A stretch of DNA of 64,000 bases from JACRLV01 sp045863555 (lineage in GTDB: Bacteria; Planctomycetota; Phycisphaerae; UBA1845; Fen-1342), in the NCBI GenBank assembly GCA_045863555.1, contig BTUU01000003.1, forward strand, positions 343,572 through 407,571, given 5' to 3'. Below the pieces are notes generated by a model. That model saw nothing but the letters and a program-made list of their open reading frames with translations. It was not told the DNA's origin and made no database searches. Made by a program: the position numbers and the translations under genes. Shown here one piece after another: positions 1 through 10,842 of this stretch (its first letter is position 1; each line of letters begins with the position of its first letter).

Positions 1-2977
1 TGTCGGCCACGACGACCTGGTCGCCGTTGACCGTAAACCGGCCGTCGGCGTCGTTGACCAGCGTGAACGTAAAGGTCTCATTGAGATCCTCGTCGACGGC
101 CGCGAGCGTGCCGACGAGGGTCCCGTTGGCGGCGTTTTCATCGACATTCGGCACGGCTCCGGCGGCCGGCGTCAGCGTGAGATCGCTCGGCGGCTCGGTC
201 GTGTTGTTGATGACGATGATGAAGTCCTCGGTGTAGGTGAGGGCGCCGCTGTCGGTGACGCGGACGCGGATCGTGAGCGTAGGCGTCACTTCGAAATTGA
301 TATCGGCGCCGGGGGCGACTTCGACGCGGTCGCCGTTGATGACGAAGCGTCCGCCGGCGTCCGCCGGGCCGTCACCGAACGAGTACGTGTGCGTCTCGTT
401 GGCGTCCTGATCGACGGTCGAGAGCGTGCCGACGAGCGTCCCGCCGACCGAGTTTTCGTCGACGTTGACGACGCCGCCCGAGGCGGGGGCGAGGTCCATG
501 TCCGTCGGCGGCTCGTTGAGGTTATTGAGGACAATCGTGAAGTCCTCCTCGAAGGTCAGGTTGCCGCTATCCGTGACTCGCACGCGGATGACATGCGACG
601 GGCTGGCCTCGAAATTGAGGTCGGCGCCGGGGGCGACCTCGACGCGATCGCCGTTGACGGCGAAACGACCTCCGGCGTCGTTCGTGAGGGAGAACGTGAA
701 CGTCTCGCCGAGGTCCTCGTCGGTCGCGGTGAGCGTCCCGACGAGCGTTCCCGCCGGCGAATTTTCGTCGATGGTCGGGCTGGACGGGTTCATGGTGATG
801 TCCGTCGGCGGCTCATTCAGGTTGTTGACCGCGATGACGAAGTTCTCTTCGACGAAATTGTTGGCGGCATCGGTCGCCCGGATGCGGATCGTGTGACTGG
901 TTGCGGCTTCGAAATTCAGGTTCGCGCCGACTGCGACTTCGACGCGGTCTCCGTCGAGCACGAAGCGGCCGCCGGCGTCGCCGTCGGGCCCGGCGAACGT
1001 GAAGGTGATCGTCTCGTTCTGGTCGGGGTCGTCGGTCGAAAGCGTGCCGACGAGCGTGCCGGCGGCGGCATTCTCGTCCACAGCCGGCGTGGCCGGATTG
1101 ATCGCGATGTCGGTCATCGGTTCGTTGACATCGGTGACGGCGATGAGCACGTCCTGCTCGAAGGTCAGGCCGTCGGAGTCCGTCGCAACGACGCGGATGG
1201 TGTGCGAAGCGTCGGCCTCGAAGTTGAGCAGCGAACCGTTAGCGACGACGACCTGGTTGTCGTTGATGATGTCGAACCGGCCGCCGGCATTCTGTTCGAT
1301 CCCGCCGCCGTCGACCGCGAAATCAAAGGTGACGGTTTCGCCGGCGTCCGCGTCGGTCGCCTCGAGTTCGCCGACGAGCGTGCCGTTCGCGGCGTTCTCG
1401 TTCACGGAACCGCCGGATGCAAACTGGATACCGGTCGGCGCTTCGGGGACGTCGTTGAGGGTGATGGTGAACTGACGCGTGATTGAATTGCCGCCCACGC
1501 CGCCGTTGTCCGTCACGATGACGGAGATAGGATGCGAGGGATCCGTCTCGAAATCGAGCAGGGCGCTGTTTGCGACGCGCAGCTCATCGCCGACGATGGC
1601 GAACCGCCCGCCGGCATCTCCGCCGCTGTCGAACGTGTAGACGAACGTGTCGCCGGCATCGACATCCGTCGTGGAGAACGAGCCGATGACCGTGCCATTG
1701 GCGGCGTTTTCATCGACGGTGCTCGCCGAGAGCGTGAAATCCGTCGGTGCTTCGTTGACGTTCGTGATCGTGATCGTGACATCGTCGTCGAAGGAGCTTC
1801 CGTCGTCGTCCGTGACCGTCACGTGAATCACCAGGGACGTGTTGGTTTCGAAATCGAGGTCGGTGTTGTCCGCGACGCGAATCTCGTCGTCGTTGACGAG
1901 TTCGAAGGTGCCGTTGGCGTCGTCGTCGAGCGTGAAGGTGAACGGACCGGCGGACTGGATGTCCGCGGCGTTCAGCGTGCCGACGACGGTTCCGACGGCG
2001 GCGTTCTCGGCGATCGTGGCCGGCGTCAGGCTGACGCCCGTCGGTGCGGTGTTGATGATGTCGAGGGTTTCAAAATTCGTGAGCGTGATCGGCTGGCAGC
2101 CGTCGATGGTGAGTACGCCGCTGACCAGGCTCGCAGCAACGCCGGCGCCGTCGAAGTGGAACGCATCGGCATCCGCTCCGGCGTTGATTGCAAAGGTGCT
2201 CGTGGCGCTGCATGCAGACAGCGTCACGTCGTCATCACGCCCATCCACGTTCACATTGACCGTCGGGAAGCCCGTGTAGATCACCGGAAGCTGGCCGGCG
2301 AAGTTTACGTTCGTTCCAGAGATCACCACCGTCTGGTCCGCATTGCCCACCGTGGTTTCAACGGTCAGGATGTCGCCGGTTCCGGCCCCGTTCAGCTGGA
2401 ACGCGGCGACGTCGGCTGCGTCGATCGGGTGCCGGATGGTCACACCGTCCACACCCGCATTCATCTCGAGCTGGACAAAGCCCGCGTTCTCCAGCGTGCT
2501 GATCACGTCGCCGCCGCCGCCCGGAAAGATGATGTCATCCTCGTTGAAGACGAACGTCGATCCGGTGGCGCCGGCGCGGATGATGATCCGGTTCGAACCG
2601 GTTCCGCCCCGGTAGGTGGTTCGGTGCTGCTCCAGCACGCCCGCACGAATGTCGAGCACGTCGTCACCGGTTACAAGCTCGACGGTAATCCGCGGGTTGT
2701 TGCCCGTACCGAGCACCAGTTCAGCCGTCGCGGCCGGGTTGGGGTCGATGTCCGTCTCGGTCGCATAGGCGCCGCCCGTCGGCAGGTTGTGCGTGAGCCG
2801 GTTGGTCGGAGAAACACCGAGTACGAGCGTGTCCGCCGCGGCGACGGTGCTGTCGCCGGTGAAGGTCACGGTGCCGGTCGCCGTGTTGAAGCTGGTGATG
2901 TTGATGTCTGCGTGGCCGGCCGAAACTCCGAGAAATGCCGACAGCAGAAGAGTCAGACGGTGCGAAAAGCGCCGCAT
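1..2977 (-). CDS. Secreted cadherin-like repeat protein (C-terminus beyond window)
   Basis: Open from an ATG at 2977 to the left edge, about 992 codons visible. GGAG lies about 8 nt before the ATG. The N-terminus (MRRFSHRLTLLLSAFLGVSAGHA) is a signal peptide. Residues 25-305 are beta-rich with no family I can name. From about residue 309 there are seven repeats of roughly 100 residues, each opening with a V-DENAA-GT-VG motif and carrying DxDxGET-TF, GGRF and D-NFE-SH-IRV-TD motifs, which is the cadherin-like repeat of large bacterial surface adhesins. Asp-rich joints suggest calcium binding. Expected location is the cell surface or outside. The C-terminal sorting or anchoring signal is off the window, so its attachment cannot be judged. 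The repeats are similar enough at DNA level to recombine. Confidence 0.85.
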   Translation of the reverse strand, partial: MRRFSHRLTLLLSAFLGVSAGHADINITSFNTATGTVTFTGDSTVAAADTLVLGVSPTNRLTHNLPTGGAYATETDIDPNPAATAELVLGTGNNPRITVELVTGDDVLDIRAGVLEQHRTTYRGGTGSNRIIIRAGATGSTFVFNEDDIIFPGGGGDVISTLENAGFVQLEMNAGVDGVTIRHPIDAADVAAFQLNGAGTGDILTVETTVGNADQTVVISGTNVNFAGQLPVIYTGFPTVNVNVDGRDDDVTLSACSATSTFAINAGADADAFHFDGAGVAASLVSGVLTIDGCQPITLTNFETLDIINTAPTGVSLTPATIAENAAVGTVVGTLNAADIQSAGPFTFTLDDDANGTFELVNDDEIRVADNTDLDFETNTSLVIHVTVTDDDGSSFDDDVTITITNVNEAPTDFTLSASTVDENAANGTVIGSFSTTDVDAGDTFVYTFDSGGDAGGRFAIVGDELRVANSALLDFETDPSHPISVIVTDNGGVGGNSITRQFTITLNDVPEAPTGIQFASGGSVNENAANGTLVGELEATDADAGETVTFDFAVDGGGIEQNAGGRFDIINDNQVVVANGSLLNFEADASHTIRVVATDSDGLTFEQDVLIAVTDVNEPMTDIAINPATPAVDENAAAGTLVGTLSTDDPDQNETITFTFAGPDGDAGGRFVLDGDRVEVAVGANLNFEAATSHTIRIRATDAANNFVEENFVIAVNNLNEPPTDITMNPSSPTIDENSPAGTLVGTLTATDEDLGETFTFSLTNDAGGRFAVNGDRVEVAPGADLNFEASPSHVIRVRVTDSGNLTFEEDFTIVLNNLNEPPTDMDLAPASGGVVNVDENSVGGTLVGTLSTVDQDANETHTYSFGDGPADAGGRFVINGDRVEVAPGADINFEVTPTLTIRVRVTDSGALTYTEDFIIVINNTTEPPSDLTLTPAAGAVPNVDENAANGTLVGTLAAVDEDLNETFTFTLVNDADGRFTVNGDQVVVAD

Positions 2978-3245
2978 GGTGCGTCTCCGATCGATGAATC
3001 CGACTGATGTCAGATAGCCGTTGAATCGCAATCCGAAGGGCCGCGCTTCGAAGAGCGCAGCCAACCTCGCCGAGTCTCAGCCCAACGGGTCCAGCGTAGC
3101 CGATCGGCAGCGCCCGATCAATGGAAAGTCTTGTCAGACCGATAGTAACGTTTCGATTTCTGCGGGCGGCCGATATTCTATGATCCGCCGGCGGGCGGTC
3201 GGGCGACGATCGCCGCACGCGGGTTATCGGCGTTCCGGGAGCGAA

Positions 3246-4181
3246 ATGAGCGAGTCAGGCGACCGCACGCCGGGATTGCTTCGCGACGGCGTTCCCGACT
3301 GGGATGCGATCGGCTTCGACGTCACGTGCGTGCGCTGCGGCTACAACCTGAAGATGCTCGAACAGACCCGCTGTCCGGAATGCGGACTCGAATTCGAGTG
3401 GCATCGGGTGATCAACTACCACCACTCCACGAGCGATTTTCTGTTTGAACATCAGTGGCGACAGCGGCCCGTTCGGTCCCTGCTGACGACGTGGCGGCGA
3501 GCGTTTCTTCCGGGGGCGTTCTGGGCCCGCGTTTCGATGTTCGAGCGCGTGCGGGGGCGGCCGTTGCTCGCGACGATCGCGATCGCCGTCGTGGTTTTCC
3601 TGCTCGTCTTTCACGGCGTCGCCTGGTTGGCGGGGAAGGCGATTCTGTGGGTCGTCGTACCCGGCGGGTTGCTGAGCGGCCCGTACTTCACGCCGCCGGG
3701 GAGGTTTGAGGAAGTCGGCCTCCTGCTGAAGGACATTGGGGAGACGCCGTTTGAGACGGATCTCAAAAACTATCTCTGGTTTCCCGGCGGAGTGCTTTTC
3801 TCGCTGGCCGCGGCGCTGCTGCTCGTCATGCTGCTCGGCGAGACGCTGGGAAAGTGCCGGGTACGGCGGGTTCAGGTGCTCCGGGTTTTTGCGTATGCAG
3901 CATTGCCCGCGGCCATTCTTCAACCCCTCATCATGCTCGGCGTGGCCATCGGAATGCAGCTCTGGTCCGACACCGCCCGGCTGCCTCCGCCGGTCTGGGC
4001 GATTCTGCTCATGCTGGTGGCGGTAATGGCGGCGTTCGTGAGCGCGTTCGGCGCGTACCTGGCGCTCGGATTCAAGCACTACCTGCGGATCCCGCGGCCG
4101 TGGCCGGTTGGAATGACCGCAGCGTTCACGGGAATCCTCGCGTTCGCCGCGCTGATGGCGGCCACGACGATCCGTCGCTGA
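3246..4181 (+). CDS. Zinc-ribbon integral membrane protein, function unknown
   Basis: 311 residues. The ATG at 3246 was chosen because GGGAGCG precedes it by a few bases; an open frame upstream lacks a site. Residues about 27-50 hold two Cys pairs (CVRCGYNL and CPECGLEF), a zinc ribbon, followed by a cytoplasmic stretch and then four or more hydrophobic helices (LLATIAIAVVVFLLVF, GVLFSLAAALLLVMLL, AALPAAILQPLIMLGV, AILLMLVAVMAAFVSAF and a final one). The fold resembles Yip1-type membrane proteins, but this is only a layout similarity. Such zinc-ribbon membrane proteins are frequent in Planctomycetota. A weak promoter (TTTCGA-17 nt-TATTCT, 3151-3179) lies upstream. It converges with the next gene with one base between stop codons. 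Confidence 0.75.
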   Translation: MSESGDRTPGLLRDGVPDWDAIGFDVTCVRCGYNLKMLEQTRCPECGLEFEWHRVINYHHSTSDFLFEHQWRQRPVRSLLTTWRRAFLPGAFWARVSMFERVRGRPLLATIAIAVVVFLLVFHGVAWLAGKAILWVVVPGGLLSGPYFTPPGRFEEVGLLLKDIGETPFETDLKNYLWFPGGVLFSLAAALLLVMLLGETLGKCRVRRVQVLRVFAYAALPAAILQPLIMLGVAIGMQLWSDTARLPPPVWAILLMLVAVMAAFVSAFGAYLALGFKHYLRIPRPWPVGMTAAFTGILAFAALMAATTIRR

Positions 4182-4182
4182 T

Positions 4183-5463
4183 TCAGGGGCGGCGACGATG
4201 GCCGCGGCGACTGGCCGCGCAGAAGCTCGCGATCAAACCGGCTGCGAGCGGCATTCCGGGCCCGCAGAGCGCCGTCGTCGGCGATGCGGACACGGGCGTC
4301 GAATCGCCCGCGTTCTCGGACTCGCCAGCGACGAGCGCCTCCGCGCCGGCGACACCCGCAGAGTCTTCAAGGAATGCACCGGAAGCCTCACCGGTCGTCT
4401 CTCCGGGGAGGAGGCCTGTCCCGGCCGGTCCGTCGAGGTACGCCGCGACCGTCGTATAGACCTCCACCGTTTTGGATCCTCCGGTCGCGTGCACTGTCCA
4501 GCGTGCGGATGCGGCGGCCGTCTGCCCGAGGTCGTCGGCGAGCGTGACCGTGACGATGTAGGTGCCTTCTGCCGCGTATGCATGGTCTCCGGTGATGAAT
4601 CCGCCGTCGACGTTCTCGAGGATACCCCCATCACTCGACACGCCGTCGCCCCAGTCGATCACCGCCAGGTAGCTCGGCGCGAGATCCCGGTCGCGGTATT
4701 CGGCTGAAAGAAGGAGCTGGCTTCGCACATCCATCTCCCGCGATCCACTTGCGAGCTCGGACAGGCGGCCGGCGGCCTCCTCCGGCGTCGGGGTGCGCGC
4801 CAGCAACTTCTGGTATGCGTCGGAGATGACGCGGGTCCGGACGGCGTCGGAATTCACGATGACCTGCGCGACCGCGGCGATCTCGTAGTTCATGGAATAC
4901 AGCGTAAGGAGTTCGCCGGACTCGGCGGCACTGGGAGCGCGATCCGAAAGCCGCCGGAAGACGTCGTCGAGCCACGCCTGCGGGTCCGTCTCGATCAGCG
5001 GCGACGCGTAGGGCTCGGCCGTCAGCAGTTCGACGGCCAGGTCACATTCACGGAATCCGTGGATCAGGAACTGGGAATAGACCGTCCGCTCAAGCGCGCT
5101 CGGAAGGCGATCGAGGAGCCGCTGGAACAAATCGTCGACGAGGATGCCGATGTGCTCATCGGCCATGAGCTTCTCATGCACGAGCGCTTCCGGCGGGAAT
5201 GACGGTGAGCGAACCCGATCACGGTCAAAGAGGATTTCGGCTTCGGTCGCGGGCCGCCCGAACAGATCGTGCGTCAATCGTTCGGCGAATCTCGCGGCCG
5301 GATCCGCGCGGAGGTCGAAAAACTGGCCCACGACGATCGGTTCCGCCTGGGAGGCGGAGGCGCATTGTTCAAAGACGACCAGATTCAGGTCCGCGCGGAG
5401 TTCTCGCGGCCCCGTGAACGTCAATACACAGCCCAACAGTGCTATCGCGCGAATCGTGCGCAT
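4183..5463 (-). CDS. Surface protein with DUF4214-like repeats and a C-terminal sorting-type tail
   Basis: 426 residues. The start at 5463 (MRTIRAIALLGCVL) has an excellent GGAGGA site 6 nt upstream, better than an ATG 48 nt earlier. A signal peptide is followed by three or four repeats of the kind -RLLDRLPSALERTVYSQFLIHGF-, -RRLSDRAPSAAESGELLTLYS- and -KLLARTPTPEEAAGRLSELASG-, resembling DUF4214 or S-layer-associated helical repeats. Residues about 265-330 form a PKD-like beta domain (DWGDGVSSDGG...GTYIVTVTLADD). The C-terminus has a CGPG motif, a short hydrophobic segment and an Arg-rich end, which looks like a CTERM-type sorting signal. The role is probably in the cell envelope; no enzyme motif is visible. 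Confidence 0.75.
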   Translation of the reverse strand: MRTIRAIALLGCVLTFTGPRELRADLNLVVFEQCASASQAEPIVVGQFFDLRADPAARFAERLTHDLFGRPATEAEILFDRDRVRSPSFPPEALVHEKLMADEHIGILVDDLFQRLLDRLPSALERTVYSQFLIHGFRECDLAVELLTAEPYASPLIETDPQAWLDDVFRRLSDRAPSAAESGELLTLYSMNYEIAAVAQVIVNSDAVRTRVISDAYQKLLARTPTPEEAAGRLSELASGSREMDVRSQLLLSAEYRDRDLAPSYLAVIDWGDGVSSDGGILENVDGGFITGDHAYAAEGTYIVTVTLADDLGQTAAASARWTVHATGGSKTVEVYTTVAAYLDGPAGTGLLPGETTGEASGAFLEDSAGVAGAEALVAGESENAGDSTPVSASPTTALCGPGMPLAAGLIASFCAASRRGHRRRP

Positions 5464-5625
5464 GCTGCTCCTCCGCGGCGGCAAGCGCCGCCAGACTCGA
5501 TATGGGTTCATCGGGCGGTGGCGCGGCGGGCTTGGTTTCCGGGCGACAAACGGCGCAGCAGGGCGCAGCGGCCGTGTTTTTTCGGGCAGGCGTGAGCCCC
5601 GCGCGGTTGGCGGGGTCTGCGATGG

Positions 5626-6639
5626 TTACAGCAATCTCATCGCGCGCAGGTCGTCGCATGGCTCGTCGAAGCTGCAACTGCCGAAGGACAGACCGCGCTC
5701 CGCGCGGGCATACTGAATCTCGTCGATCGTTGCGCTCGCGTCATTCCAGCAGACGAACTCATCCGAAAATTCGAAGTTTTTGGCGTCGAGTTCCTCCACC
5801 ACGGCCAGAATGTCGTGGAAGTCGAGAAGGGCGGCGTGGGCCAACGTGACGGCGGCGAAGATATTGAGAAACCCGTGCATCATCGTCCGCACGCCGGGGT
5901 CAAAGCGGCGCAGGGGGTGATGCAGCCCCGCCGTGAATTTCATCGGCACGTGCGCATCGAGGCACTGCTGGATGATGTAAGCGACCTGCTCGGTGGATGG
6001 GAACGCATCCGCCGTCACGCCGCCGGTTCGCAGCTTGAGGCCGTCGGGCAGCTTCGGCGGAGTGCGGTCGACGCGCAGCTCCGCGTCGAGGTGGGGCATG
6101 ATCTTGTGATTGTGCCGCGCAATCCCCGCGATGACTGTTCGGATGTGTTCGCGCCAGGGGTCGAGGAGCGACGCCTCGTAAAAGCGCTGGCAGCGGTCGA
6201 ATCCGGCCGAGTCGAATCGCTCGCCGATCTGGTCGAGGAGCTTGCGGAGCGCGATGCCGTCGCGGGATTTCACAACGGCCGCCGGCAGTTTCACCTCGTA
6301 GGCGTCGATGACGGCCCCGCCGCCGGAGCCGTCCCGCAGCCGCTTCATATCGTCCAGGTCTGCTGAGATACCGGCGATGAGGGCCTCTGCGCTTTCACCG
6401 GACCGGCCGATTGCGGAGATTCGGAAGGGTGAATCGGGATTCCGAATGGTGTCGCGGAATTCAAGTAGCGCGGCGAAACGCGATGTCGGGCAGACAAAAC
6501 GCCCGAGCATCCAGGCCTCGGAGCCGGTGCGGAACTTCGCGTAATTCTGAACGGCGGGGGCGAGATCCAACTGCGCGGGCGGAAACAACCCGGCGTAGTC
6601 GACGATTCCCGTGAGTAACGTTCGCACGCTCGCGTGCAT
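5626..6639 (-). CDS. Conserved hypothetical protein
   Basis: 337 residues starting MHASVRTLLTGIVDYAGLFPPA at 6639, behind AAGGAAGGAG; a longer frame begins at 6699 but has no comparable site. No signal peptide or membrane segment. Visible motifs are DYAGLFPPA near the start, KFTAGLHHPLR in the C-terminal third and a YEVKLP strand in the middle, alternating helices and strands as in a TIM-barrel-like enzyme. I recognise the general pattern of a conserved bacterial hypothetical but cannot give a function. It stands alone on its strand, diverging from the Gld-type operon whose promoter lies at 6772. Confidence 0.7.
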   Translation of the reverse strand: MHASVRTLLTGIVDYAGLFPPAQLDLAPAVQNYAKFRTGSEAWMLGRFVCPTSRFAALLEFRDTIRNPDSPFRISAIGRSGESAEALIAGISADLDDMKRLRDGSGGGAVIDAYEVKLPAAVVKSRDGIALRKLLDQIGERFDSAGFDRCQRFYEASLLDPWREHIRTVIAGIARHNHKIMPHLDAELRVDRTPPKLPDGLKLRTGGVTADAFPSTEQVAYIIQQCLDAHVPMKFTAGLHHPLRRFDPGVRTMMHGFLNIFAAVTLAHAALLDFHDILAVVEELDAKNFEFSDEFVCWNDASATIDEIQYARAERGLSFGSCSFDEPCDDLRAMRLL

Positions 6640-6771
6640 CGCTTCGGCTCCTTCCTTGCGGTCGGCCCCCAGAATAGCGACCGACCGCCCCGGCCGCACG
6701 GCGCGAACGGCGCGTGGGAGGGCGGAGCCAGGACGCCGCGGCGTGGCGGGCGGCTCGGCCGTGCTGCGGCG

Positions 6772-6799
6772 TTGACAGCCACCCTCGGGGGCCTAGAAT
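6772..6799 (+). promoter_or_regulatory. Sigma-70-type promoter for the Gld-type ABC operon
   Basis: TTGACA at 6772-6777, a 16 nt spacer and TAGAAT at 6794-6799, close to consensus in very GC-rich DNA. It points at the ATP-binding gene at 6969, leaving a leader of about 160 nt in which I see GC-rich stem potential but no named riboswitch. Confidence 0.7.
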
Positions 6800-6968
6800 T
6801 CCGTTCCTTGCCAAGCGCGGCAAACGACCGCCCACCGAAGCGGCCGCCCTCGCGGTGCCGGCCGCCAAGCGGCGAGTGGCGGGGCGGAGCGGCGACTGTG
6901 AATCCCGATTTCTGACAGGAGGCACGGGCCGGCTGAGTCAGAGAACGAACCATCGGCGAGGCGCGGGC

Positions 6969-7910
<942 letters not shown>

Positions 7911-7913
7911 TCG

Positions 7914-8633
7914 ATGCGAAATACCGTTGCCATCATGCAGCGTGAGTTGAACTCGCTTTTCTTTTCGCCGATCGGATACGTGGTCATTGCGCTGTTTCTG
8001 ATCCTGATGGGCGGCATCACGGTCTGGACGGGGAATATCGCACCGGGCCAGCCGGCGACGCTGGCGAATTTCTTCCAGTTCGCTCCGTACCTCCTCGCAA
8101 TCATCGTTCCGGCGATCACGATGCGGCTGATCAGCGAGGAATACCGGAGCGGGACGATCGAGACGCTGATGACCGCGCCGATCGCAGACGCCGAGCTGGT
8201 CATCGGGAAATACCTGGCGGTGCTGGCGTTCTACGCGATCATGCTGGCGGGAACGGGCGTCTACCTGGTGTTCATGTCGATGTATGGAAACCCGGACGTC
8301 GGCGCTTCGTTCGCGGCGTATATCGGATTGCTGCTCGCCGGCGCGGCGTTTTTGGCGGTCGGGCTGCTCGCGAGCAGCCTGACGAAGAACCAGATCATCG
8401 CGTGGATGCTCGGGGCGGTGCCGCTGGTGCTGATTGTCTGGTTCGCGCAGGCGATGGCGATGAAGGCGGAGGGGACGGTTCGCGAGGTCATTCAGCGGAT
8501 CAACATCCAGCGGCATCTGGACCAGTTCAACCGCGGCCTCGTTACCGTCGAGGGCGCCGTGTTCTTTCTCGGTCTCGCGGGCCTGTTCGTGTTCCTCAGC
8601 GTGAAGGTCGTCGAATCCAAGCGCTGGCGCTGA
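7914..8633 (+). CDS. ABC-2 type permease, GldF-like
   Basis: 239 residues with about six hydrophobic helices. The N-terminus MRNTVAIMQRELNSLFFSPIGYVVIALFLILMGG is the typical ABC-2 entry helix, and the loop MRLISEEYRSGTIETLMTAPI is the conserved coupling segment of this family. The ATG is 3 nt after the stop of the ATP-binding gene, so translation is likely coupled. It forms the membrane channel of the Gld-type complex with the neighbouring GldG-like subunit. Confidence 0.92.
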   Translation: MRNTVAIMQRELNSLFFSPIGYVVIALFLILMGGITVWTGNIAPGQPATLANFFQFAPYLLAIIVPAITMRLISEEYRSGTIETLMTAPIADAELVIGKYLAVLAFYAIMLAGTGVYLVFMSMYGNPDVGASFAAYIGLLLAGAAFLAVGLLASSLTKNQIIAWMLGAVPLVLIVWFAQAMAMKAEGTVREVIQRINIQRHLDQFNRGLVTVEGAVFFLGLAGLFVFLSVKVVESKRWR

Positions 8634-8649
8634 TGGGAGAGTGAATCGC

Positions 8650-10833
8650 ATGTCCTCCATGAATTCCGGCACGCGCCGAGTCGTATACGGCCTGAATGTC
8701 GTGGTCACGATCGCGCTCGCGATCGTCGTGACGCTCCTGGTGATCTGGGCGGCGGGCCGGTGGGGCGGCCGGGTCGACCTGACCTCCAGCGGGCGCAACA
8801 GCATCAGCCCGAGGACGGCCCAACTGCTGAAGGGCCTCGACGGCGACGTGACGCTGACCGGCTTCTACACGCTGCTCGCGAAGGACCTTCGGCCCAATGC
8901 CGAGAAGCACCGCGACCGCGTGGCCGACCTGCTCGATCTCTACGAGTCGGCCGGCCGCGGGAAGATCACCGTCTCGATGATCGACCCGCAGAAGGCGCCG
9001 GCCGACGCGGCGGCGGTTCGATCGCGGCTGGTGACGAAGCCGGCGTACAAGGACGAAGCGGCGGGACACATCGAGGCGCTGAATGGATTTCCGGACCTCA
9101 ACCGCAAGCTCGCCGAACTGATCAAGGTGGAGACGGATTCGATCCTGGCGCTCCAGCAGAAGGACAAGCAGTTCGAGAATCTGTCTCAGATGGCGGGGCT
9201 TGATTTTGCACTGAAGTCCCTGATGCGCGACACCGAGGCAACGCAGACGAAGATCGACGAACTGCGCGGCGGCGCGGTGCCCAAATATGGCGCCGCGGTC
9301 CAGGAGATGCGAAGCTACCTGACGGCCGTGCAGAAATCTCTGCAGGACGTGCAGGCGTGGATGACCAAGCGGGACAACGCCGCATTTCAGGCGCTGGCGC
9401 AGGAGACGCGCGATTTTCTCGCCGCGGCGGCGACGCGATACACGGCGGTCCTGACCGATATCGAGGCGGCGCTCAAGAAGACGGCCGACCTCAAGGAAGT
9501 GAAGCTCGAGCAGATCTATGAGCAGCTCCGCAGCGACGGCGTGCTCGTGGAGACGGAGCGCGAGGCGGTGGTCGTACCGGGGTATGAGATCTGGCGCTAC
9601 CCGCGCGACAAGATGCCCAGCGGTCCGGACGAGGAGATGGAGTTTCACGGCGAGGCGGCGATCTCGTCGGCGATCCTCAAGCTCACGCAGAAAGAGAAGT
9701 CCGGCGTCGTTTTTGTGCGGTTCGGCGGCCCGCCGATGCTGAGCATCGATCCGGCGATGCTCCAGGGGATGACGCAGCTTCCGCGGATTCCGTTTGGCAT
9801 GGCCCGCGACGCGATGGAGAAAGAGAACTTCATCACGGGCGAGTGGGACGTTCAGTCGCAACCCGATCCGCCGCAGCTCGAGGGCGTCACGAAGACCATC
9901 TACGTTGTGTTTCCGCCGGTCACGCCGGAACCCGATCCGCGCAACCCGCGGATGCCGCCGCCGGGAATCACGCCCGAGCAGAAGCAGAAGGTGCTCGACG
10001 CGGTGGACAAATCGGGCATGGCGGTCTTCCTGGTCAACTGGAGCCGACCGAGCCAGATGAATCCGATGGGCGGGAAGGCGTATGAATTTGCGGACTATCT
10101 GAGTTCGCGGTGGGGCATTCAGCCGGACGCGTCGCGGCTGGCGATGCAATTCTTCCCGAACCCGCAGAAGCCGGAACTCTACCTGTGGGACCTGCTCGGG
10201 ACGCAGGGCGGTCAGATTCCCGGCCTTGATACCGAGAAGGGCGTCGAGCTTACGCCGAATGAGATCGGACAGCCGCTGAAGACCCAGCCGATCGGGTTGA
10301 CGTACGCGGTGCCGATTCTGACGGCGCCCGCGGCGAGTCAGCCGGCGGGTGTGAAGATCGAGCCGGTCATCGCGGCCCCTGCGAGTGCCGACGTGTGGGC
10401 GGTCAAGGACATTCAGCGCGCGATCCAGGACATGCAGGAAAAGCAGGGGACGCAGCGCTACCCGGACGACTCGCCGGGGCCGTTCCCGCTGGCGGTGGCC
10501 GCTTCGCGGGACGGCGCGAAGGTGGTGGTCATCGGCAGCGACCAGTTCTTCGCGGATGCGGTTCTCCAGCTTGGACAACTGGTCCAGATCGGCTCGCGCA
10601 TCGGCGTCGCCCAGCTTTATCCGGGCAATTCCGACCTGTTCCTGAATTCGCTGCACTGGCTCAGCGGCAATGCGGCGCGGATCGCCATCGGGCCCAGCGT
10701 GGGTGACATTCCCCGGCTGACGGGGCTGAAGGACCAGGCGACCGCGAACACATGGAAAGCCATCCTCGTCGGCGTCTGGCCCGGCCTGGCGCTCGTCGCC
10801 GGCGGTTTCGTCTGGTTGATGCGTCGGAGGTAA
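8650..10833 (+). CDS. GldG-like ABC accessory protein
   Basis: 727 residues. ATG at 8650 with GGGAGA 9 nt upstream; a GTG at 8641 would overlap that site. An N-terminal membrane helix (VVVTIALAIVVTLLVIWAA) is followed by VDLTSSGRNSISPRTAQLLKGLDGDVTLTGFY, the usual opening of GldG proteins, then an extracytoplasmic domain of the uncharacterised ABC auxiliary type (KSGVVFVRFGGPPMLS, MAVFLVNWSRPSQM, VVVIGSDQFFADAV) and a C-terminal helix ending LMRRR. A coiled-coil insert lies at about residues 160-290. It sits between the permease and the DUF4340 gene and probably forms the periplasmic part of the complex. Confidence 0.88.
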   Translation: MSSMNSGTRRVVYGLNVVVTIALAIVVTLLVIWAAGRWGGRVDLTSSGRNSISPRTAQLLKGLDGDVTLTGFYTLLAKDLRPNAEKHRDRVADLLDLYESAGRGKITVSMIDPQKAPADAAAVRSRLVTKPAYKDEAAGHIEALNGFPDLNRKLAELIKVETDSILALQQKDKQFENLSQMAGLDFALKSLMRDTEATQTKIDELRGGAVPKYGAAVQEMRSYLTAVQKSLQDVQAWMTKRDNAAFQALAQETRDFLAAAATRYTAVLTDIEAALKKTADLKEVKLEQIYEQLRSDGVLVETEREAVVVPGYEIWRYPRDKMPSGPDEEMEFHGEAAISSAILKLTQKEKSGVVFVRFGGPPMLSIDPAMLQGMTQLPRIPFGMARDAMEKENFITGEWDVQSQPDPPQLEGVTKTIYVVFPPVTPEPDPRNPRMPPPGITPEQKQKVLDAVDKSGMAVFLVNWSRPSQMNPMGGKAYEFADYLSSRWGIQPDASRLAMQFFPNPQKPELYLWDLLGTQGGQIPGLDTEKGVELTPNEIGQPLKTQPIGLTYAVPILTAPAASQPAGVKIEPVIAAPASADVWAVKDIQRAIQDMQEKQGTQRYPDDSPGPFPLAVAASRDGAKVVVIGSDQFFADAVLQLGQLVQIGSRIGVAQLYPGNSDLFLNSLHWLSGNAARIAIGPSVGDIPRLTGLKDQATANTWKAILVGVWPGLALVAGGFVWLMRRR

Positions 10834-10842
10834 CACGCACCA

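Noticed and set aside
1..2050. A CRISPR-like or tandem DNA repeat array.
   Set aside because: The periodicity is about 300 bases and follows cadherin protein repeats; copies are diverged and coding.
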